From assembly GCA_015680685.1 (NCBI GenBank), contig MNCI01003443.1, positions 180,381 through 244,380 on the forward strand: a stretch of 64,000 bases of DNA, read 5' to 3'. The notes beneath the pieces are model-generated. The model searched no databases. It was not told the DNA's origin and saw only the letters and a program-made list of their open reading frames with translations. Shown here in pieces: positions 47,581 through 59,469 of the stretch (the stretch's first letter is position 1; each line of letters begins with the position of its first letter). A program made the translations under genes and the position numbers. Source of the DNA: Gnetum montanum. Taxonomy: Eukaryota; Streptophyta; Gnetopsida; Gnetales; Gnetaceae.

Positions 47581-49600
47581 GTATTATATCAATGATGTTA
47601 TTAGAAGGAGATAGGCAATGGAATCTACCATTGTATTTTTTAAAAAAAAATTATTAATGCATCCATAACTATTGAAGAACTATGAGAACAATTGCATAAT
47701 GCTCCATCACATGTCCTTGTGGATAATTTAATGCGATATGGTACATCCATTCGTGGTACAACATCTTATTGAAGAAAATGTAAAGCAGAGATAATTAACA
47801 TGGTGAATCAATTGGGAACACCTACTATTTTTTTTTTTACTTTGAGTGTAGTAGATATCTATGTCTTGAGTTGCATAATTTGATTCAAGGAGATCCAACT
47901 GAGAACTCATTAGAAATCAAACATTGGATGCAAAGTAATATAATAGAAAATGTGCATATAGTTGCAAAGTTTATGCATTGTCATTACATTTCCTTTCTTA
48001 AAATAGTTTTGATGAATGAGTTCCATGTTGTTGAGTATTGGACACGATATGAGTGGAAGCATCATGGATATCCACATGTGCATGGTTTCCTATGGATACA
48101 AGGTGCTCCAAAGCTAAATGAGCTCGACCATAATGATCCTCACATCATGCTTAGGGAAAAGGAATTTTTTTTATTCAATTACAAATGAATGGAATCTAAG
48201 ATTTACAGCTAATGGAAATCCAAATAATGTAAGTTCTCATTTATCTTTTCTATTCTTAATACAAAGTTTTTTTTTTTTTTGCTGATATTGCTTAGAATAC
48301 AAAGATATTAATTTCTCCATTGTTACTTCTTTCAATTTGTCTTCTTACTTAGGCTTTACGTGTAAATATGTTGCATCATCCATGTGAGTTGATTGCTAAA
48401 CAACTATAATGTATGGATTTGGAAACTAATTATGTTTATTTGCTTAATGCTATTCAAAGACATATTGTATGCAAACCTAGTGCATGCTTACAAAAACATA
48501 ATGGTAAAGAAGTTTGCAGGTGCCACTTTCTAATGAAAATGTTGTATCATTACTATTTCCTCACCATTGCATTCATTTTTATTAGTAAGTAAACTTTAAT
48601 TTATCATGGGAAAACTTTCATATTTTTCAATTCTAGGTACAATGTTCCTTGGTCATTATCTTTAGAATCAACTCTTTAGAGAGATCCAGAACATAATAAT
48701 GAGATTACTTATGTTCCTTGAAGAAACGATTTGAGGATTAATGTTCATAATAGAATGATGCTTCAGAAATGGAGGGAAAATATAGACTTTTAGCCAGTAA
48801 TGTCACAATATGCTGCTATAAAATATATCATGAAATATGTAGCTAAAACAAAGAAGAAATCACAATCTTTTCGTGACATGTTGTTGCAAATTTCTGAGTC
48901 AAGGGATCCTCATGAATATGCTTTATTAGTCCATAGAAGGCTCATGATGGATGCTACTACAAAATAGAGACATTGGTGTTATGGAGGTCTGTCACATGTT
49001 GTATGAGCTTCCTTTGGTAAACTATAGTCGTGTTTTCCACACACTCAATGTTTCTCGATAGGTGTACAAAAAAGTTCAAATTAATTCAGATGAAACTAAT
49101 GAAGCTAAAAACTACACAAATCTTATTAATATGTATAAAAAACATCAAATTTCAATAAAGGATGTCTCATTGCTACAAGTTTTTAAAGAGTACAATTGCA
49201 ACATGAACATCAAGTCCAATCCAAATTGGAATCTACATAACCCAAAGCCAAACGCTATTGTCAGATATTATTCGAAGTTTCTCTTTCCATCAAAGTAAGG
49301 AGAACAAAAATGGATTGAATGCTATTAGGCTATGTTGTCATTACATTATCTATTTAGATATGTGAAGCAAGGTCTTAGTTCTAATGATGAGAAAATTGAA
49401 ATAAAGTGGTTGTCCATTCAACATATGTATGTAGCATTGGAGATTAATATTGAAGAAGCATTTTAGTAAGCTTTGGAGTAAGAAAGATAATTTGTAGATG
49501 TAACTTCCCAAGTGCAAGATCATGAGGAATATGATTTTGAAATCCTCAACTGTCATCTCTTATCAACAAGCCATTTTCAAAGAATAGAAGTGGAGATGCT
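47581..49600 (+). pseudogene. Helitron 2 Rep (HUH, two-tyrosine) region
   Basis: The frame resumes after an 89-bp intron with YYINDVI, runs through NIIENVHIVAKFMHCHY, and reaches VVEYWTRYEWKHHG and PHVHGFLWIQGAP, where the two His are the metal-binding HUH pair. After another intron comes ALRVNMLHHPCELIAKQ and the Cys-containing KPSACLQK. A possible short intron leads to NVPWSLSLESTL and VPRRNDLRINVHNRMM. The tyrosine motif YAAIKYIMKYVAK keeps Y and K in register, so catalytic residues survive although stops (TAG at the W in STLxRDP and at the Q in DFxPVMS) kill the gene. Confidence 0.8.
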
Positions 49601-49719
49601 TGGGCTATGAGATGTTAATAGAATGCATAACTCGATGTTACAATATCTGGGAGAGGATATTGCAAAATTCACTACAAGTTTTATTGCCAAAAATAAAGCA
49701 TCTCACTCCATGATTGTTA

Positions 49720-51087
49720 TTGATCATGACTACAGTGCCTATGATTTTGATAAGCTAGATGCAAAGCAAAAGAAATGCTACAATAAAATTATAGGCCACA
49801 TGATGTTTTCATAGTCAAAAAATGAAGTTTTCCCCCTTTAAGAATGATTATCCAAGGAATAGATGGTATGAGAAAGTCATTTCTCATAGGTGCACTTCGT
49901 AATTCTTTCATGAAATATTGCAATGAAAAACATAATTCTTTACTTGTAATGGCACCCATAAGAGCTACAATATTTAACATTAACACAATAATCATTCATT
50001 CTAGTTTGAACATTGGAATAGGTGCCTACAAATAACTCTCTTCTTTTGCAAAGATAAATATACAACATTGACTATCACAAGTAAGATATATAATAATTGA
50101 TGAAATGAGTTTTGTTGAAGGAAGATTATCACAAAGCATTGATAGACAACTAAGAGAATTTTTTCTAGAACATCACAGTGAAGTATTTGGAGGAAGATCA
50201 ATTATATTGATAGGTGATTTAGGTCAGGTTCCTCCTATGCTTGATGTTGTGCCTTATGCATCCAAGAATCCATATATTATAGGGGTTTGGAAATCATTTG
50301 ATACATTTTTTGTTTTAGATGTAATTTTTAATTAGTCTAGAAATGATCCTCAACAACAAAGATTCAAGTATTGATGCATATCAGAGAAGGAAAAAGCCAT
50401 GATAAAGATTATAATTTCCTAGCTATTCAAATGAATCTTCCATCCAGTTCAAGTGGATTAGATGATTTTGAAGAATCAATGCACTTATATGATACAAAGG
50501 ATAAAGTTCAATCACACAATAAGAAGATGTTGCAAATAATGCAGACACCCATTGCATTTTGTGTAGTAAATAGAGATCCTCATGGATTTAGAATCTCAGA
50601 TGATGAAAATGATGATATAGAGCAATCTCTACTTATATGTGAAGGTGCAAGGGTAATTTTCACAATTAACCTTTGTCCTAAAGTAGGATTGGTGAATGGT
50701 GCACTTGGCATAATTCACGATAGTATGTATCCTCAATGTAAATGGTCACCTACATTACCATCATACGTTATTGTTGATTTTGACTCCTACATTAGATGTA
50801 CCTTTGATAATGGTAATCTTCATCATGTGATAATTATACTTGTGGTTCGAGGAGCATCTTATCAGTTACCGTTATGATTGGCATGGGCCATGACTATTCA
50901 TAAATCTCAAGGAATGACACTAGATAAGGCTACTATTAACATTAGTTTAAGAGAAGTTACGAGTTTAACATTTGTTGCATTATCTAGAGTCAAGACCATT
51001 GATTCTTTGAAGATTCATCCTCTTTTCTATGTGCAAAGATATAATAAGGTTTCAAATGCTAAACATCTCCAAAGTAGAATTGCATAG
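49720..51087 (+). pseudogene. Helitron 2 PIF1-type helicase
   Basis: SF1B helicase motifs are in order. The Walker A region reads IIQGIDGMRKSFLI (49,844-49,885), in which the glycines of GTGGTGKS are lost but KS is retained. Walker B is IIDEMSF (50,094). Motif III is ILIGDLGQVPP (50,204). Later come GARVIFTINLCPKVGLVNGA, then LAWAMTIHKSQGMTLDKA (50,878) and the final VALSRVKTIDSLKI (50,972). A TGA just before LAWAM replaces a codon that is usually an amino acid. In rolling-circle transposition this helicase unwinds the displaced strand. Confidence 0.85.
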
Positions 51088-51175
51088 GAAGTTTGTTTTG
51101 CTCAATTGGAGGATTAGACATATTGAGTTCACACTTATCATTGTATTTTGCCTTTTGCTCAATCCTATTATATAG

Positions 51176-51198
51176 ATTATATATATATATATATATAT
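51176..51198. repeat. TA dinucleotide microsatellite
   Basis: An uninterrupted run of TA/AT repeats just downstream of the Helitron helicase, with a shorter run near 51,212-51,224. Confidence 0.9.
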
Positions 51199-51402
51199 GT
51201 CAATTGGCCAAGATATATATATATAACTTATCAAAATATATAAAATTTATTTATGTAGCATCTAAAACAACATTTGTTAGCTATAAATCTTAGATATATA
51301 TACAAGTTTGTATATATATTTAAGCTAGTTATATATACAAATAAAAAGAATTCTATCTACATTTATAGTATCGAATGTTCTACTACATTCAACAAATATT
51401 TG

Positions 51403-51600
51403 TATATCAAATTTTTTGTAATGATGAGTTTTAGAAAAAAAAATATTCGCATTAGTTATTGTATGTTCTTATTCTCAACCGAATTTGTTCTTTTTGTGTG
51501 CTTTGATAGGCAATGCAAATTCATCCAAGAAGAAGAACATACAATAACTGATGCAAATATATTTTTTCTAAAACTCATCATTACAAAAAATTTGTTATAA
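51403..51600. repeat. Near-perfect inverted repeat: 72-bp arms, 54-bp loop
   Basis: Bases 51,403-51,474 pair with 51,529-51,600 (left TTTTTGTAATGATGAGTTTT, right its complement) with only a few mismatches. The arms are much better matched than the surrounding decayed DNA. It could be a MITE, the terminal structure of Helitron 2, or a small-RNA precursor. Confidence 0.85.
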
Positions 51601-52370
51601 CAATCTTGTTCTTTGTCCAGAAGTCATGAAAATTATAATCCTTAAATCTTATTCTTTATCCAAAAGTCTTGGAATCTTTTACTCAAATAACTTATTACTT
51701 GTTAACGAATAAGGTCTCTTGGCCAAATTATAGGTATATATTATAAATATATAACTAAGCTACTTTCAGACTAATTTTTGAATCCACATTGTGCTACTTA
51801 TAGATATGTTCTAAAATTTGAAAGTTCTCTAGCTCAAAAATAAATTGGGAGTAAGTCTTGTTAGTATTGGTGTTGTTGTAGATGCATGACAGATTTGCAT
51901 CAAACCTTTGTCAAAAAAAGGATGGGGTTGTGGTTGAATTCTTTAACCTTTATTCTTTGGTAACCATGGTCTACCACCTTGAATAGTTTTAGTATATTTT
52001 ATTTACAACATTTTCTTGCATTTTTGTTTTTTAATGACTTCCATCTAACATCTTGAGCATAACATCATTTCCAATTCTTAAATTGATGTGCATCTTCAAT
52101 AGGTAAGTTTAAGCTTGTGATTGTTGGCTTTATGCACAACATTTTACATATCATTTATAACACCAACTAACATAAGGGTAATTTTAGTCAAATTTAAAAT
52201 TATAACTTTTTTTTGTCCGAGTGATTTGCTTTATGTATCTACTTTCTCAAAATATTTGATAGAATTATTCTTGTGATTTAAGTGCTATTGATGAAATATT
52301 ATTTAGCATTACCAATACCCTTTCCCTAGAGCATTATGAACAAAATATGATTTAGCATTACAAATTTATA
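51601..52370. other. AT-rich stretch without recognised features
   Basis: I see no reading frame or repeat that I can assign. Confidence 0.5.
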
Positions 52371-52379
52371 GCTAGTAGC

Positions 52380-52650
52380 TGGCATCTTAGCGAAAAAATA
52401 ATCAATTGTTGATAGTCATCTTCAACTACAACTTGATATATTTGAAACTGAAATTAAAGTTTTATTACATTCAATGGCCCATAAGATCTATTGGGCAAAG
52501 ATTATATTTTCATGAAAAATAAAGAGAAACTCTATCAAATGGCCAAGAACTAATGAATGCAACAAAAATAAATCATATATGTTTTTTGCTATAACATATA
52601 ATGCTAACTCAAATGGTTAGTTGCAACATAGATAAGAAAAATAGATGCAA
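52380..52650 (-). pseudogene. Possible Ty1/copia integrase remnant
   Basis: The minus strand reads RSYGPLNV (near 52,475), then YQVVVEDDYQQLIIFSL (near 52,420). This resembles the copia integrase start (D-x-x-GP ... Y-x-x-VVDDYSR-x-x-x-V-x-x-L). Heavily decayed. Together with the copia gag/protease at 59.7-60.45 kb on the same strand it may be one element split by the chromovirus at 55.4-59.4 kb. Confidence 0.35.
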
Positions 52651-55390
52651 CTCATTCTCAAGAGCTCTTACTTACATAACCTATAGTTGCACTCTTCTTG
52701 GGGGATTTAATTCCATCTTCCACTTTCAATTCTAAGATAATATAAACTTTAAAAAATCTTATTAAAGGCACTCCAATACTTGATTGGAATAGCAATTAAG
52801 AGATAGTAACCTTATGCATCAAGTTTATTAGATCTAATGTCATATAAATAAAATTATTTATTTCCTCTACATTATACCAAAATTGTATTAAAATCTTCTA
52901 CTTTACTAATAGCTAGCTATGCTTAGTATTTTGCTACATTTTCTCTCAAGAAATATTCCATTTTCTCAACCATTACATTCCTTGAAAATACCAACTAGAG
53001 TCTTGTTAATCTTTAAGCTTTGATTTAGAGAATTTATATTGCCTTGAGATATTCATGCTATGAGTTACATAATGAATTGAAACAATGTTTTCTACTTCTA
53101 AAGGTAACTAATCACATTTAGATTATAACATTGGGAAAGGTGTTTGCATCTTCACCTATGTTTAATAGAGAAGACAAGCTTTTTGTACTCTTTCAATATC
53201 TTTTCAAAGTTTAGTACTTGGTCTAGGTTTCAAAATAGAAAATTCATATAATATATTAGGATAGAGTATAGTATAAAATATTTATATTTTGACCATTTAA
53301 GCCATCAGTCCTAAATTCTTATATTTGTTTTTGACACATGTTGTACTTGATTTTTGTTGCGGATAATGGTTTCTTTATATGATGTTATTTTGTTACAATC
53401 ATTATACATGATTCGGTAGTATTCAAAGACTACATAGATGTTACTATTAATATTAAAGATTTTTAAGGGCCTATATGGAGCATGGATTGGTGTTAGTGTG
53501 CATTAAGAATGTTCATCATGTTTTATGTATTGAACTAACATTATTTTACTAAATTTAGATTGAGAGAAATTGGAAGAGAATACAAAACCTAATTATTACC
53601 AAGGTTTAGATGGCACAAGCTACAAAATTCTAGTGATGCTAAGGTTTTTTTAATTTTTTTCAAAATCATAACACATGACATAGTTATGATGCAATCATGA
53701 TAAGGATTTATTTTGGGGTACAAGTTATGGTTTAGTTACATTGGGGTCATTGTGGATAGTTGATGAAGTTGTTTATGCTTGGTTTAAGGTGAACTATGGC
53801 AAGGTCATAGTGTTATTTACATCAAGCATGATGCTTAGTATACCCATGGGGGAGTTGTGATTATCTAGATAATAAAATTTTTTAGTCTTTGATTCTTGCA
53901 TAAAGTGAGTAGTGAGAAAGTAACATCCAACTTGTGGTGACTAGTGTAAGGCCAACATGAGTTGTGTTAAGATCATGATTAGTATGAAACTAACTAACAT
54001 AAGAAAAGTAAAAGTCATACTTAGGTTATGGTAAAAGAAAATTTAGAATACAAACATTTGTTTGCCTAAAATGAGTTATGAGATGTTATACATCCTATGA
54101 GTTAGCAGTTGTTTGGGTTGAGATAGCACTTTGCTATATACTTGATATAACATGTATTATTATGTGTTAAGCTAGATTGGTTCAATTTTATGTAATGCAT
54201 CTTGTGGCATTGCATTTATTTAAGTGAAATGAAACTAATAATAGAAATATAATTTGTAAGAAAAATTTGGATTTGAAAGGTGAAATTAAACCTATGGAGT
54301 ATGGGTATATGAATGAGGAAGTTACAAATGTTACCTAAAACCACATTGAAGCCGAAACGATGTTTTTTTGGCTAAGTGTCCTAGGACTAACACTAGAGTT
54401 AAAAGAAAATTATTACTTTGGAGGCTAACATTGATGCTGAAAATATTCTAACTATGGAATACTGATGTTAATGCTTATTGACTGATGCTAATGCTAGTAA
54501 GCATTAAGGCCAAAGCTATGAAGAAAAGCTATGATGATCGTGAAGCATGTAGAAGACACTTGGATGTCTACTACTTATGCTCTTAATCTTTTAAAATATT
54601 GAAAAGGGATTTAGATCTCAAGAAACCAACCTCAAAATATGAGTTTTAATCCCATATTTATAGGATTAGGGTTGCTAAATTCAACTCTATAGTTAAGTTC
54701 ACTTGGATTTTATTTTTACCAAGTTTCACTTGCAAGATATGGTCCCATAGGTACTAACACTAGTGTGAGTGTCAATTTTAGCTAGTAACATAGGAAAAAT
54801 TACAACATATTTCCAAGTTATTTTCCCAAGCCTCCAAGATGTTCGAACTAATGCAAAAATAAGTCGTAATGATGCATGTTGGACCTTGACAATATTGTCG
54901 AATGCCAAACCTAGTAACCTTAACATGATGCTAATGCAAGCATGGTGATGTGACACTAGTGTCAACATCACTTGCCATACCTAGAAAAAATTTGAGTTTT
55001 TTTCTCAACCCTACCTCTGAAGAAGCTAAAATTGATCTTTAGAAACTTGAAATTGATGTTAATTTAATGTTGAAGAGCCTAATAAGCCAAGATTAAAGTT
55101 AGAATATAGTTGAGAAGTATTGTTGAGGAGCATAACATGATGTTAGGGGTGTTAACTCAACACTTAGAAAAATTTTAGTCTTAAGATCCTAAGATCAACT
55201 TGTCAAAATGCAAAAATTTGATACTTGCCATGTCAAAAGTGTTGTTGATCAACTATTTAAGGTTCTACAAAGTTAAAATGGAGAATGAAAGATAGTTTTA
55301 TCAAAGGTGACACAAACAAGGTGGTCCAGGGCTAATGTTAACACAATATTAGCATCACCTCTAATACTTAGAAAATTTTTCATTTATAAA
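52651..55390. other. Non-coding stretch, probably transposon-derived
   Basis: No supported gene. Irregular repeats of GATGCTAATGCTAG / GTTAACAC...TTAGCATCA type run from 54,370 to 55,370. This is the side on which the 3' LTR of the chromovirus should lie, but I could not define LTR ends. Confidence 0.35.
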
Positions 55391-55399
55391 ATTTTCCAA

Positions 55400-55990
55400 G
55401 GCCACTAAAAGTGATGTTCATATGCTAGGCTATAAGTTGGAATGGTCCCTAGAAGCCTATGGGAGTTGAAAATACATCTTGTAATGTTGTTTTTGGGCCA
55501 TTTTGAGTACTTGAACTTCGATGAAACAAAGTGAAACCACACATGCCTTGGTAAATGTAAAGCCAAAAAGTGGGAATAATACCTTAAAATTATGGGTCTT
55601 CTTACAAAGTATGAATCTTTCCATCTTTAAAAATATGTCAAGTACCACAAGAATACAATCATTCTTATTTATGATTTGAGGAATACGTATGAAAAAAATC
55701 CATTCTTATGTCCACTCACAACCACTCTATAATTGGAAGTGAATGATATAATCTAGCATTAGTGGCTACGCCTTTCTCTTTAATAGAATTAGCAACTTAC
55801 AAAATATTTCTTAATTTGGCTTTTCATACCTTGTCAAAATTAATAACTCTATTGTCTTTCTACCATTTTTGCTTACCCTATATGTCTAGCCATTGGAACA
55901 TCATGTACATGTATCATTAACTATTACTTCAATTTTCCACAAGAATTGCAAATTTTGATCCCTCTATATAGCAAACCATCATTGTTTAAG
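55400..55990 (-). pseudogene. Element E (chromovirus) integrase, degraded
   Basis: The start is DGLLYRGIKIC (near 55,960), the usual lead into the zinc-binding region. A core piece, FLKMERFILCKKT (55,600-55,640), matches the chromovirus block after the first catalytic D. The rest is lost. Confidence 0.65.
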
Positions 55991-56490
55991 TTGTAATCTT
56001 TGTTTACCATCTCTTGATGAATATTTTAAATGTCATAGTGGGTTAATTCTATCTCATGGTTTTTACTATGTAACTTCAACCATGACTAGATTTCACCAAA
56101 ATCAAGGTCTCTAGAATAGTTTCTCTTGTCTTGATGCAGTTCCATGATCATACCTTTACTTAGTAGTAGATTATATTTTCTCAAAGCATTTGTGACTATA
56201 TTATGACTTCCATTTTTATGCTTAATAAGAAAATTGAATACCTGCAATTCTTTCATCCACTTCATATGCTTAACACTAAGCTCTAGCTACTTATAAATAA
56301 ATTATAGGCTCCTGTGGTTGGTGTACAGAATGAATCCTTAGGAGAATAGGTAATTTATTCACTTTTCCAATTCATGAAGAATAGCATAGAGTTTCATATC
56401 ATATGTGGAGTATTTTTAGCATGACTTATTCATCTTTTTATTGAAATAGAAGAGAGGTTTTTCTTATTGACTCAACACTCCTATGTCTTC
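55990..56490 (-). pseudogene. Element E RNase H, degraded
   Basis: Contains EKPLFYFNKKMN, STYDMKLYAI, FILYTNHRSL (with N in place of the catalytic D in YTDH), and FLIKHKNGSHNIVTNAL before integrase. About six stops. Confidence 0.7.
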
Positions 56491-57360
56491 ATTGCTATCA
56501 TTACATTTAATTAAATATATTTGCCAAAATATGATAAGGCCAAAATAGGAGCTATTAGAAGAGCATGTTTTAGATTTTGAAATCTTCTTTGTACTATTAC
56601 TATCCAATATATAATTTGAGCCATCCTTAATCATGTTGACCATTCTAACTACTATCCCATTAAAATTGTTAATAAATTTTCTATAAAAACCTACTAAAAT
56701 AGATAATGATCTCACCTTTATGGCATTTCATGATGGTGGTCATTCAACCAAAACTTTCATCTTCCTAGGATTTACCTTCAAACTATCCTTATAAATGATG
56801 AATCTATGGTACACTAGCTTTTCTTGTAAAAAGTTACACTTTTAGACATTCATCATTAACTATTCATCCTTTAATCATTGCAACGCTAATCGTAATTATT
56901 TAAAATTCCATTTTCTATTGTGGATGTATACTAAAATACCATCTAGAAACACAATAATAAAGCAACCAAGATACAATTTTAATACCTCATTCATGAATCA
57001 CATGAATGTACTTGGTATATTAGTAAGCCCAAAGATCATCATCCCTTACTTATACAGATCATCTAGTGTCTTGAATATTAGATTTCACTCATCTTCTTAT
57101 CTAATTCAAATTTAGTGGTAGCCACTCCTTAAATCTATCTCACTAAAAATTTTTGCACCATAAAGATTATCCAAAATATCATCCATTTGTAACATAAGAA
57201 TTCATACCTAATTATAATCTCTTTTACCATGAGTACATCAATGCACATTCTAATCTTCATCGATCTCTTATTTGCTGTTAAAACAATAAATATAGCATAT
57301 AGACTCAAAATTTTACAAACCAATCCTTTTTGCAAGAGCTTCTCTACTTGTCTTGATAAC
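56490..57360 (-). pseudogene. Element E reverse transcriptase, chromovirus type, degraded
   Basis: From right: KGLVCKILSLYAIF and RMCIDVLMVKEIIIRYEF (57,180-57,300), then FGLTNIPSTFM, then the catalytic box FIIVFLDGILVY (56,926-56,961), in which the second D is G. The connection reads LVGFYRKFINNFNGIV (56,650-56,700). This wording is chromoviral rather than Tat/Athila. Confidence 0.8.
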
Positions 57361-57639
57361 TCTACTCTATCACTAGGGCATATCTAATATACACCTTTGT
57401 TGGAAATTTCAACACCTAGAACAAGATCAATGGCATGATATATCTAACAATGCAATGATACTCCATCTAGCAACTCATCAAAGTTGATGTTCTCAAATTC
57501 TAACATCTTCACAACTTCTAATGGTGGCGATGTGATTTTTGGTGGTGATCCCAAAGTTACCAAAATAGAAAAAAAACTACTTGCTTTAATTGATGGATTA
57601 GACCACCTCTTTCTTTATCATCATGCAAAATTTCTACAA

Positions 57640-57970
57640 TGGTGGTGGTGGTGATTATGGTAATATAACCCTACCTAGGCTTATTACCCTATAGTATGAA
57701 ACATAAACTATCCTTCTTTATAGTCACAAGATTAAACCTTGAATCAATAAAAGAATGTCTATCATATTGCCATGGTTGGCCTAGAATGATGTGGTAATCA
57801 TCCATCATAAAGCATCATATTAGAAAATGGATCTATTTTAAACTTCATCGTGCACTAGTGAGTAATTCTATAATTGGTATTTCAATCTAACTAACTAACC
57901 ATGTATAGTTTTGGATGTGGTTTAACAAGTAACTACAACTGATCTATCATGCATCTAGAAAATATTATTA
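57640..57970 (-). pseudogene. Element E protease C-terminal part
   Basis: The minus strand reads YHIILGQPWQYDRHSFIDSR (57,745-57,795), a block typical of chromovirus retropepsins. The DSG end toward 57,970 is not readable. Confidence 0.65.
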
Positions 57971-57999
57971 ACAACTATTTGAATAATTTTATAATCATA

Positions 58000-59460
58000 C
58001 CAAACTTAAAATTTTATTAGACATCTTCTTTCATTGACATCTAGCTCATTTGTTGTCTACAAGGTCATTAGCTTCAATGTCATTTGCTAGAAAATTTGAA
58101 TAGCAATATTGAATTTTAATTGAGCCTCCATTAGTTTTTTTTATATCAAAACATCTTGCAACTTTCTCTTATTGATTTATAGTGTTGGTGTTGTGGTATG
58201 TATTTTCTTGATTTCTTCACAAATAGTTCACTAACATATGTCTAACTTCATCCTAGTTGTAGCAAGATTTAGAAAATATTCATCTACCTTGTTTATTGCA
58301 TTCACTCACTGCATTCACAATGAGCTTCATATGCTCCTTTTCCATTGTAAAAATCATAGGCATCTCTCCCATGGTAGAATCAATAGGTACATCTCCTATA
58401 GTGTGTGCATGAAAATCTATCTTCTTGTGGAATGTCTTGCCTTCCACTAATGGTAATTGTAGGTCCTTGATGGATGTTTCTTTTACATCTTTCTTTGTTA
58501 CCTTTTTAAAACTAGGACAATTTTGCCTTTCTTTGTTGATTCTTCTCCATTTTTAACACTAACTAATATGCTTTCCTCATTGTGTGGGATGTTATGATGG
58601 CCATTTCATCTTAGATGATCATCCACAAATCATCATTAGTAACTTATTTCACCATGTCCTTTATCAACTCAACATAAATAAATAGATGGTAAATCCATTC
58701 ATGTATTTCATTANATCAACATAAATAAATAGATGGTAAATCCATTCATGTATTTCATTACATTCTTTTCTCTTTACTTCCATTCTTGCATCTTTAAATA
58801 CACATCTCTATGGAAATTAGATGGTAAAAAATTACTTTTAGTTCTTGGAAAAACCTAATCTAGGTCATTATATTCTCCTTTCTCTTTAAATAGGATTTCA
58901 TTTGTATCTTCTTCCATCATGTGGTAGCAAGTCCTATTCACTAGGTCATCACAATTTTTACCTTCTTACTTTCCTCCATTTCTTTCAACTTAAAGTAAGA
59001 CTCCATTTGTTGAATTCAATCTAACAAATCATCTAGATATGAACCTCCATTAAAGTAAGGAATATCCATTCTAACTTACCTACCAACTTGGAACAAAGCA
59101 TGCAAGAACCTCTCCTCTCTTTATCCATATGAAGAAAGAACATTAGCTGGTAGTGGAGCTTCTTCAAATGGACCAACTTCCTCAACACCTTTGGTTATAG
59201 TGGTTTCCTTCTCATCATCACCAGTAGCATCCACCACATGGATTGACCTTCTTTGTGATATCTCTATTACCTCCAATATGACTTCTAAACTCCACATGAT
59301 ATTCATGGCTCCAACCATATCAATACACACCATTCTTGGACCTCGTCCTTTTCCAAGATATGGTAGCTTCTTTTTCTTCTTTCCCATCCCTTTTTTATAT
59401 AGACTCCTAATCATGTCTTTGATACTAGAAATGATAGGATGTGATGAATGCTAATAATTT
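58000..59460 (-). pseudogene. Element E gag region, degraded
   Basis: One open stretch (59,121-59,414) starts near the left limit of the copia fragment and encodes a basic N-terminus followed by VCIDMVGAMNIMW and an acidic tail. No zinc knuckle is readable. I assign it to gag from its position upstream of the protease only. Confidence 0.35.
58669..58760. other. Assembly join: single N at 58,714 with a 45-bp duplication
   Basis: Bases 58,669-58,713 and 58,716-58,760 are identical. As at 1,024, overlapping contig ends were not merged. Confidence 0.9.
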
Positions 59461-59469
59461 CAAATAGAA

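Larger units (their letters stand above)
45721..51087 (+). mobile_element. Helitron 2: intron-containing Rep/helicase element, degraded
   Basis: Order along the plus strand: a Gln- and Gly/His-rich N-terminus (MDPTTLSPNREGKEHSLLDQ, then TTEERR), a DUF6570-like metal-binding domain (46,600-46,990), a Helitron-like N domain, the HUH motif PHVHGFLWI (48,073-48,099), the Y2 motif YAAIKYIMKYVAK (48,809-48,847), and a PIF1-type helicase (49,740-51,087). Apparent GT-AG introns are at 45,996-46,092, 46,195-46,271, 47,492-47,580, 48,229-48,352 and perhaps 48,585-48,636. Stops sit mainly at TAG or TGA where W, Q or R is expected. Termini (TC, 3' hairpin and CTRR) were not identified, so the limits given are those of the coding region. 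Confidence 0.85.
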
